NCBI GenBank assembly: GCA_007858575.1
Contig: CP042279.1
Location: forward strand, 1 to 64,000
Direction: 5' to 3'
Source of the DNA: Streptomyces sp. WAC08241
Lineage (GTDB): Bacteria > Actinomycetota > Actinomycetes > Streptomycetales > Streptomycetaceae
DNA: 64,000 bases
Each line of letters starts with the position of its first letter. The stretch's first letter is position 1. The translations under genes were made by a program, and so were the position numbers. The notes under the pieces were generated by a model. It saw only the letters and a program-made list of their open reading frames with translations, was not told the origin of the DNA and searched no databases. Below, one piece after another: positions 57,695 through 64,000 of the stretch.

Positions 57695-58613
57695 GGCGGG
57701 CTCGCCTACCGGCGGGAGTCGACCGGCCGGCCTGGTTGCCCTCGCGGTCCGCCTCCGGGAGCGGACCGCCGTGGGCGACCACGCCCACCGGCTCCACCGG
57801 CTCGACCAGCTTCGGCAGCCGGTGGGGCCGCGAGCCGTACCAGAAGTACGAGACGGCGAAGCCGAAGGCCAGGCAGAGCATGCCGCCGACCGCGTCCAGC
57901 CAGAAGTGGTTGGCGGTGGCCACGATCACCACGAGGGTCGCCGTCGGGTAGAGCAGGCCCAGGATCCGCGCCCAGGGCGCCTTCGCGAGCAGGAAGATCG
58001 TGATCCCGCACCAGAGCGACCAGCCGATGTGCATCGACGGCATCGCCGCGTACTGGTTCGACACGTGCTTGAGGTTCCCCGAGGCCATCGAGCCCCAGGT
58101 GTGGTGGACCAGGACCGTGTCCACGAAGTCCTGGCCGTTCATCAGCCGGGGCGGCGCGAGCGGGTACAGGTAGTAGCCGACCAGGGCCACGCCGGTGGTC
58201 GCGAACAGGACCGTGCGGAACGCCGCGTAACGGCCCGGCTGCCACCGGTACAGCCACACCAGCACACCGATGGTCACGACGAAGTGCAGCGTCGCGTAGT
58301 AGTAGTTCATCGTCACGATCAGCCACGTCACCGAGTTCACGGCGTGGTTGACGGTGTGCTCGAAGGCGAGCCCGAGGGACTCCTCGGCCCGCCAGATCCA
58401 GTCGGCGTTCCGGAGGGCCTGGGCCTTCTGCTCGGGCACCGCGTTGCGGACGAGGGAGTACGTCCAGTAGCTCACCGCGATGAGCAGGATCTCGAACCAG
58501 ATCGTGGGGCGCCGGGGCACGCGCGTGCGCAGCCGCGACAGCCTGCCGTCGGCCACGATGGGTGACGACGGGGTCGTCCGGTTGTCCACACGCTTCACGG
58601 TCGTTTCACCCAT
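57675..58613 (-). CDS. PAP2-family membrane phosphatase / inositolphosphotransferase-like
   Basis: 312 residues, frame intact over most of its length. Six hydrophobic helices, e.g. IWFEILLIAVSYWTYSLVRN and LPNTA-like loops. PAP2 motifs: YAAMPSMHIGWSLWCGITIF (PSMH) and IVATANHFWLDAVGGMLCLA (H...D). This layout is the PAP2_3/AUR1-type group that transfers or removes phosphate on lipid head groups; actinobacterial members have no firm role. Start MGETTVKRVDNR at 58613. An indel near the end leaves the C-terminus uncertain: an alternative TAG in another frame lies at 57706, and the given stop overlaps the convergent amidohydrolase by 20 bp. Divergent from nothing close; malR follows on the same strand. 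Confidence 0.82.
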   Translation of the reverse strand: MGETTVKRVDNRTTPSSPIVADGRLSRLRTRVPRRPTIWFEILLIAVSYWTYSLVRNAVPEQKAQALRNADWIWRAEESLGLAFEHTVNHAVNSVTWLIVTMNYYYATLHFVVTIGVLVWLYRWQPGRYAAFRTVLFATTGVALVGYYLYPLAPPRLMNGQDFVDTVLVHHTWGSMASGNLKHVSNQYAAMPSMHIGWSLWCGITIFLLAKAPWARILGLLYPTATLVVIVATANHFWLDAVGGMLCLAFGFAVSYFWYGSRPHRLPKLVEPVEPVGVVAHGGPLPEADREGNQAGRSTPAGRRARLRPPGA

Positions 58614-58681
58614 GGGGAGAGAGTCTGCCAGATGGCCGCCCCCGACCGATCATCCCAAGGTCGGGTCCCGCGCGCACCCGG

Positions 58682-59720
58682 TCAGCCCTGGGAAGGAGGC
58701 CTGACGGCGGACGGCGCGGAGGCGGTGGAGCCCCGGACCACCAGCTCGGGCATGAAGACGAACTCGGAGTGCGGGGCCGGGGTGCCGCCCACCTCTTCGA
58801 GCAGCGCGCGGACCGCGGCCTGCCCCATCGCCTGCACCGGCTGCCGGATGGTGGTCAGCGGCGGATCGGTGAACGCTATGAGGGGGAGTCGTCGAAGCCG
58901 ACGACGGAGACGTCCTTCGGCACGTCGAGCCCCTGCTGCCGGGCTGCCCGGATCGCGCCGAGCGCCATCATGTCGCTCGCGCAGACGACCGCCGTGCAGC
59001 CCTCGGCGATCAGCGCGCCCGCCGCCGCCTGGCCGCCCTCCAGGGTGTAGAGGGAGTGCCGGATCAGCTCCTCGGACTCCTCGGGGAGAGGCCGAGCCGC
59101 TCCTCCATGCCCTTCTGGAAGCCCTCTATCTTGCGCAGCACCGGCACGAACCGCTTCGGCCCGACGGCCAGCCCGATCCGGGTGTGCCCGAGCGCGGCCA
59201 GGTGCGTCACCGCGAGCCGCATCGCCGCCCGGTCGTCGGGTGACACGAAGGGCGCCTGCACCCGGGGCGAGAAGCCGTTGAGGAGGACGTACGGGACGCC
59301 CTTGCCGCGCAGCCGGTCGTAGCGGGTGGTGTCGGCCGTGGTGTCGGCGTGCAGCCCGGAGACGAAGATGATGCCGGCGACGCCGCGCTCCACCAGCATG
59401 TCGGTGAGCTCGTCCTCGGTGGACCCGCCGGGGGTCTGGGTGGCGAGGACCGGCGTGTACCCCTGCCGGGTCAGGGCCTGTCCGATGACCTGCGCCAGGG
59501 CGGGGAAGATCGGGTTGTCCAGCTCGGGGGTGATGAGGCCGACGAGTCCCGCGCTGCGTTGGCGCAGGCGCACGGGCCGCTCGTAACCGAGCACGTCGAG
59601 CGCGGCGAGGACGGATTCGCGGGTGGCGGTGGCCACGCCGGGCTTTCCGTTGAGCACGCGGCTGACTGTGGCCTCACTGACCCCCGCCTGGGCTGCGATG
59701 TCGGAGAGCCGCGCGGTCAT
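58682..59720 (-). CDS. malR: LacI-family maltose repressor
   Basis: Represses the divergent malEFG-aglA operon and is relieved by maltodextrin. HTH: MTARLSDIAAQAGVSEATVS then RVLNGKPGVATATRESVLAA and the hinge LDVLGYERPVRLRQRSAGLV. The sugar-binding core is IPGLITPELDNPIFPALAQV in essence (GLITPELDNPIFPALAQVIG), GVAGIIFVSGLHADTTADTT and LAVTHLAALGHTRIGLAVGP. After an indel near 59085 the other frame continues AAGALIAEGCTAVVCASDMM, ALGAIRAARQQGLDVPKDVS and FVFMPELVVRGSTASAPSAV, ending PPSQG at 58682. About 346 residues. The identification rests on the adjoining mal genes and divergent layout as in S. coelicolor. Confidence 0.92.
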
Positions 59721-59800
59721 GGGAGTGGACTGTACCGGTCACGGGGCGTATTGCCCACCGCCCCGGCGCACCCCGTCCGCACCGGCCGGGAGTCGTCCTC

Positions 59801-59816
59801 CTGCAAGGTCTTGCAG
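59801..59816. promoter_or_regulatory. MalR operator candidate 1
   Basis: CTGCAAG-GT-CTTGCAG, perfect 7-bp inverted repeat, between malR and malE. The CTTGCAG core is the type of site reported for Streptomyces MalR and related LacI sugar repressors. A CTTGCGG follows 5 bp later. Confidence 0.7.
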
Positions 59817-59935
59817 TCCTTGCGGGGCGCGTCGGGGCGGGCCGGGGCGCGTGAGGTGCGCAAGGGCGCACTCCTGCCCCTGTCAAGCGACCCGTCGGCA
59901 ACCTTAGGGACACGCGGATGTAACGATCGCCGCGT

Positions 59936-59956
59936 CTTGCAGAAAAGTCCCGCAAG
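59936..59956. promoter_or_regulatory. MalR operator candidate 2
   Basis: CTTGCAG..CCCGCAAG, 5-bp perfect arms (CTTGC/GCAAG) with an 11-bp spacer, 120 bp before malE. Together with site 1 it flanks the likely malE promoter; the 59721-60074 gap holds no gene. Confidence 0.55.
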
Positions 59957-60074
59957 GTCTTTCGGCTCGTTTTCATCCCTGTTACGTTCCTGCCAACCCG
60001 GAGCGCCGCGAGGGAGCGGTCGCATGAGGAAGGTTCCAGCCCCTCGTCCCCCGGGATCAGTTGAAGGAGTTCAC

Positions 60075-61348
60075 ATGCGGCGTGGCATAGCGGCCACCGC
60101 GCTGGTCGCGGCCCTGGGCGTGACCCTGGCGGCGTGCGGGAGCGACAGCGGTTCCGACAACGGCGGCTCGAAGGGCTCGGGCGAGCTCTCCGGCACCGTG
60201 ACGTGGTGGGACACCTCCACGGTCGGCTCCGAGGACAAGGTCTTCAAGAAGGCCGCCGAGGACTTCACCAAGAAGCACCCCAAGGTCACCGTCAAGTACG
60301 TGAACGTGCCCTTCGGCGAGGCGCAGAACAAGTTCAAGAACGCCGCGCAGTCCGGCTCCGGCGCGCCCGACGTCATCCGCTCCGAGGTCGCCTGGACCCC
60401 CGAGTTCGCGGACCTCGGCTACCTGGCCCCGCTCGACGGCACCGCCGCGCTGAAGAACGCCGACGACTTCTCGACCAGGCCGCCGCCTCCACCCAGTACA
60501 ACGGCAAGACCTACGCGGTCCCGCAGGTCATCGACTCCATGGGCATCTTCTACAACAAGAAGATCTTCAAGGAGGCCGGCGTCGAGGTCCCCAAGACCAT
60601 CGCCGAGCTGAAGACCGTCTCCGCCAAGATCAAGCAGAAGACCGGCAAGACCGGCTCTACCTGCGCGGCGACGACGCCTACTGGTTCCTCTCCTTCCTCT
60701 ACGGCGAGGGCGGCGACCTCGTCGACGCCGAGAAGAAGACGGTCACCGTCGACGACCCGGCCGGCGTGAAGGCCTTCAAGACCGTCAAGGACCTGGTGGA
60801 CTCCGGCGCGGCCAAGACCGACGCGACCGACGGCTGGAACAACATGCAGACCGCCTTCAAGGACGGCAAGGTCGCCATGATGATCAACGGCCCGTGGGCC
60901 GTCGCCGACACCTACGCGGGCAAGGAGTTCGCGGACAAGGCCAACCTGGGCATCGCCCCGGTCCCGGCCGGCTCCGGCGGCCAGGGCGCCCGCAGGGCGG
61001 CCACAACCTCGCCGTCTACGCGGGCTCCAAGAACCTGGACGCCTCCTACGCCTTCGCCGAGTACATGACCTCGGTCGAGACGCAGACCACCATCGCGAAG
61101 GAGCTCAGCCTCTGCCGACCCGCGAGTCCGTCTACATCAAGCCGGACGTGGCGGGCAACGAGATGATCTCCTTCTTCAAGCCGGTCGTGCAGAAGGCCGT
61201 CGAGCGCCCCTGGATCCCGGAGACCGGCAGCCTCTTCGCGCCGCTCGTCACCGAGTACACCAAGGTCCTGACCGGCCAGACCACCCCGGAAGCGGGAGCC
61301 AAGGCGTCCGGCGACGCCTACCGCAAGCTCCTCAAGGACTGGAAGTAA
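60075..61348 (+). CDS. malE: maltose/maltodextrin-binding lipoprotein
   Basis: Extracellular substrate-binding lipoprotein of the maltose ABC importer, about 424 residues. Signal RRGIAATALVAALGVTLAAC with lipobox TLAAC. Mature part: SGELSGTVTWWDTSTVGSED, KVTVKYVNVPFGEAQNKFKN, GSGAPDVIRSEVAWTPEFAD, YNGKTYAVPQVIDSMGIFYN, KKIFKEAGVEVPKTIAELK, GWNNMQTAFKDGKVAMMING and PWAVADTYAGKEFADKANLG, typical SBP family 1. ATG 60075 after GAAGGAG. Indels lie near 60475, 60655, 60995 and 61112. First gene of malEFG-aglA; probable MalR sites lie upstream. Confidence 0.95.
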
Positions 61349-61367
61349 CAGGAAGGCGGACCGGCTG

Positions 61368-62380
61368 ATGGCCGTGGACACCACCGGCCAAGTCGAGTGG
61401 CGAAGGCCGCGGGCGACCTGTCGCCCGCGGCCGGAGCCGCGGGACTGGCAAGCGCAGGAGGGCCGAGAAGCGCTCCCTCGCCACCCACTGGTACGCCTGG
61501 GCGATGGTCGCCCCGGTGATCGCCGTGATCGCCGTGATCATCGGCTATCCGCTGGTCCGCGGCGTCTACCTGTCGCTGACGAACGCCAACGAGCGCAACG
61601 TCGCGCGCTCGATCGGCGTCAACGAGATCCCGGCCACCTACGAGTTCGTCGGCCTGGACAACTACGCCGACGCCCTCACCGGCGGCCAGTTCCTCTCCAC
61701 CCTGGGCTGGACCCTGGTCTGGACGGTCGCCTGCGTCTCGGTGACCTTCGCCCTCGGCCTGACCCTCGCCAACGTCCTCAACCGGAAGATCGCCGGCCGC
61801 TCCTTCACCGGCTGCTGCTCATCCTCCCTGGGCGGTGCCCGGCTTCGTCTCCGTCTTCGCCTGGCGCTTCCTCTACAACCAGGACAACGGCCTCCTCAAC
61901 AAGATCCTCGCGGGCGGCGGCATCGACGCCGTGCCGTGGCTGAACGACCCCACCTGGGCCAAGTTCTCGGTCATCGCCGTCAACGTCTGGCTCGGCGTGC
62001 CGTTCATGATGGTCGCCCTCCTCGGCGGCCTCCAGTCCATCCCCGGCGAGCTGTACGAGGCCGCCGAGATGGACGGCGCGAACGCCTGGCAGCGGTTCCG
62101 GCACATCACCATGCCCGGCCTCAGCTCGGTCTCCACGACGGTGGTCCTGCTCTCCACCATCTGGACCTTCAACATGTTCCCGGTGATCTTCCTGCTCACC
62201 CGGGGCGGGCCCGGCGAGGCCACCCAGATCCTCGTCACCCAGGCCTACAAGTTCTCCTTCGAGGTCAGTCCGCGCGACTTCGCCCAGTCGTCCACCTGGG
62301 GCGTGCTCATCCTGGTCCTCCTGATGCTGTTCGCCGCGGTCTACCGCCGAGTCCTCCGCAAGCAGGGAGAAGTCTGGTGA
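61368..62380 (+). CDS. malF: maltose ABC transporter permease MalF
   Basis: Membrane permease of about 337 residues. N-terminal cytoplasmic part MAVDTTG and, across indels, RAEKRSLATHWYAWAM; then VAPVIAVIAVIIGYPLVRGV, TLGWTLVWTVACVSVTFALG, VPGFVSVFAWRFLYNQDNGL, FSVIAVNVWLGVPFMMVALL. The EAA loop is ELYEAAEMDGANAWQRFRHI with TMPGL, and further helices run to YRRVLRKQGEVW. Indels lie near 61400-61450 and 61815. 19 bp after malE; its TGA overlaps the malG GTG. Pairs with MalG; the ATPase is probably the shared MsiK encoded elsewhere, as none is present here. Confidence 0.94.
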
Positions 62381-63246
62381 CCACCACGACCCCCACCCCC
62401 GGGCGGTGACCAACGCGCCGGTCCGCGGCCGCCGTTCGCCGCTCTCCTCGGTCGCGCTGCACCTGACGCTGATCACGGCCTCCGTGATCGCCGTCTTCCC
62501 GGTCCTCTGGGTGCTGCTGACCTCGCTCAAGCCCGCGAAGTACGCCATCACCACGGACTTCTTCAAAGAGACGACGTTCGAGAACTACACGAACCTCCTG
62601 AACGACACCCCGTTCCTCACCTGGTTCGGCAACTCGCTGCTCATCGCCGGCCTCACCACGCTCGTCGGCGTCTTCATCTCGGCCACCACCGGCTACGCCG
62701 TCAGCCGCTTCCGCTTCCCCGGCAAGCGCGGCCTGATGTGGACGCTGCTCATCACCCAGATGTTCCCGGTCGCCGTCCTGATCGTGCCGATCTACAACAT
62801 CATGTCGTCGACGGCCTGCTCAACCGGCCGGCCGGCCTGGTCATCACCTACCTGACCATCGCCGTCCCGTTCTGCGCCTGGATGATGAAGGGCTTCTTCG
62901 ACACCATCCCGCGCGAGATCGACGAGTCCGGGTACGTCGACGGCCTCACCCCTTCGGCACCTTCTGGCGGCTGATCCTGCCGCTGGCCAAGCCGGGCATC
63001 GCCGTCACCGCGTTCTACTCCTTCATCACCGCGTGGGGCGAGGTCGCCTACGCCTCCGCCTTCATGGTCGGCGACGAGAACCTCACCCTCGCGGGCGGAC
63101 TCCAGAAGTTCGTCAACCAGTACGGCGCCCAGTGGGGCCCGATGTCCGCGGCCTCCGTGCTCATCGCCATCCCCGCGGCGCTGGTGTTCCTCTTCGCCCA
63201 GCGGCACCTGGTCACCGGCATGTCCGCCGGTGCCGTCAAGGGCTGA
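62377..63246 (+). CDS. malG: maltose ABC transporter permease MalG
   Basis: Membrane permease of about 290-300 residues. GTG 62377 (TTTTPTPG) overlaps the malF stop (GTGA). Seen: LTLITASVIAVFPVLWVLLT, TTFENYTNLLNDTPFLTWFG, LTTLVGVFISATTGYAVSRF, TLLITQMFPVAVLIVPIYNI, GLVITYLTIAVPFCAWMMKG. The EAA loop is IPREIDESGYVDGLTP, broken by an indel near 62950 and continuing FGTFWRLILPLAKPGIAVTA. Ends HLVTGMSAGAVKG. Other indels lie near 62405 and 62815. Inner-membrane half of the maltose importer with MalF. Confidence 0.94.
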
Positions 63247-63292
63247 GCCCGACCACCGCCCCCGCACGCCCCTCCTTACTCCCAGGGAAGAC

Positions 63293-64000
63293 ATGACCCA
63301 GCATCTCGCCGCCCCGGCCGACGTCCCCACCACCGGAACGCACACGGGCTGGTGGAGAGACGCCGTGATCTACCAGGTCTACCCGCGCAGCTTCGCCGAC
63401 GGCGACGGCGACGGCATGGGTGACCTGGAGGGCGTCCGCAGCCGGCTGCCGTACCTCAGGGACCTGGGCGTCGACGCCGTCTGGCTCTCGCCGTTCTACG
63501 CCTCCCCGCAGGCCGACGCCGGTTACGACGTCGCCGACTACCGGGCCATCGACCCGATGTTCGGCTTCCCTGCACGACGCCGACGCGGTGATCCGCGAGG
63601 CCCACGCCCTGGGCCTGCGGATCATCGTCGACCTCGTCCCCAACCACTCCTCCGACCAGCACGAGTGGTTCCAGCGGGCCCTGCGCGAGGGCCCCGCCTC
63701 CCGCTGCGCGAGCGCTACCACTTCCGCCCCGGCCAGGGCGCGAACGGCGAACTGCCGCCCAACGACTGGGAGTCCATCTTCGGCGGCCCGGCCTGGACCC
63801 GCACCCAGAACCCGGACGGCACCCCCGGCGACTGGTACCTGCACCTCTTCGCCCCGGAGCAGCCCGACTTCAACTGGGAGCACCCGGCCGTCCGCGACGA
63901 GTTCCGCTCCATCCTGCGCTTCTGGCTCGACATGGGCGTCGACGGCTTCCGCGTCGACGTCGCCCACGGCCTGGTCAAGGCCGCCGGCCTGCCCGACATC
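63293..64000 (+). CDS. aglA: alpha-glucosidase, GH13 family (partial, runs off window)
   Basis: N-terminal ~236 residues of a cytoplasmic glycoside hydrolase that would split imported maltose. Seen: WWRDAVIYQVYPRSFADGDG, DGMGDLEGVRSRLPYLRDLG, DAVWLSPFYASPQADAGYDV, ALGLRIIVDLVPNHSSDQHE, NDWESIFGGPAWTRTQNPDG, and LDMGVDGFRVDVAHGLVKAA, which contains the catalytic nucleophile aspartate of GH13 (GFRVDVAH). The region I-II signatures (DLVPNH) are intact. Indels lie near 63568 and 63705. ATG 63293 follows GGGAAG, 46 bp after malG, so it is the fourth gene of the mal operon. Confidence 0.93.
   Translation, partial: MTQHLAAPADVPTTGTHTGWWRDAVIYQVYPRSFADGDGDGMGDLEGVRSRLPYLRDLGVDAVWLSPFYASPQADAGYDVADYRAIDPMFGFPARRRRGDPRGPRPGPADHRRPRPQPLLRPARVVPAGPARGPRLPLRERYHFRPGQGANGELPPNDWESIFGGPAWTRTQNPDGTPGDWYLHLFAPEQPDFNWEHPAVRDEFRSILRFWLDMGVDGFRVDVAHGLVKAAGLPDI

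Overview
The window is chromosomal DNA from a Streptomyces-type actinomycete. It has very high GC, codons ending in G or C, GTG and TTG starts, Tat and lipoprotein signals, DmdR/IdeR-type iron boxes, a LAXTG sortase-E substrate, an AfsR-type regulator, glnE with glnA2, and an aglA-malEFG-malR maltose locus. From memory, the gene order around malEFG/malR, glnE, nadE, glnA2 and panB resembles the S. coelicolor SCO22xx region; I could not check this. The assembly looks like unpolished long-read sequence. Nearly every gene over 500 bp, including housekeeping genes (glnE, nadE, map, panB, glnA2), is broken by one-base indels, mostly runs of G or C that are one base short. CDS coordinates therefore span whole genes across these breaks and use the outer start and stop.

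Layout. 0-4.3 kb: TetR regulator with divergent NmrA/SDR-like oxidoreductase, dimethylargininase (ddaH), a second TetR with a perfect palindromic operator, and a Prim-Pol-like protein. 4.4-16.9 kb: an iron and heme acquisition island. It holds efeO-efeB-efeU plus a lipoprotein, hmuT-hmuU-hmuV, two divergent HtaA-domain surface proteins and a heme oxygenase, with three iron boxes and a PhzF-like gene between. 17-28.6 kb: map, an EntS-like MFS exporter, F420-NADP reductase, site-2 protease, an AfsR/SARP-type giant regulator, a DrrAB-type ABC exporter and panB. 28.8-36.3 kb: MFS/TetR efflux pair with an operator, VanJ-like phosphatase, another MFS, nadE and a CBS protein. 36.4-39.8 kb: DUF305/DUF3105 pair, a small exported protein and glnA2.

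40-50.6 kb is more accessory. It begins with a tightly packed operon (GntR, AraC, an unknown Cys-rich small protein, a secreted ChW-repeat protein), followed by small genes and a coupled pair of cytochromes P450 resembling the CYP157/CYP154 pair of conservons but without the conservon genes. It ends with a Tat-exported TagC-like propeller protein facing a PIG-L deacetylase that carries its own propeller-like C-terminus. 50.9-64 kb: glnE, a TetR/APC permease/amidohydrolase group, a PAP2-family membrane enzyme, and malR divergent from malE-malF-malG-aglA (the last cut by the window edge).

Functionally, the iron island can shuttle heme from the cell surface (HtaA proteins) through HmuTUV to heme oxygenase, while EfeUOB takes up elemental iron. 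GlnE is known to adenylylate glutamine synthetase. The mal locus imports and hydrolyses maltose under MalR. A recurrent feature is a short tandem repeat that copies or abuts the stop codon of at least six unrelated genes.
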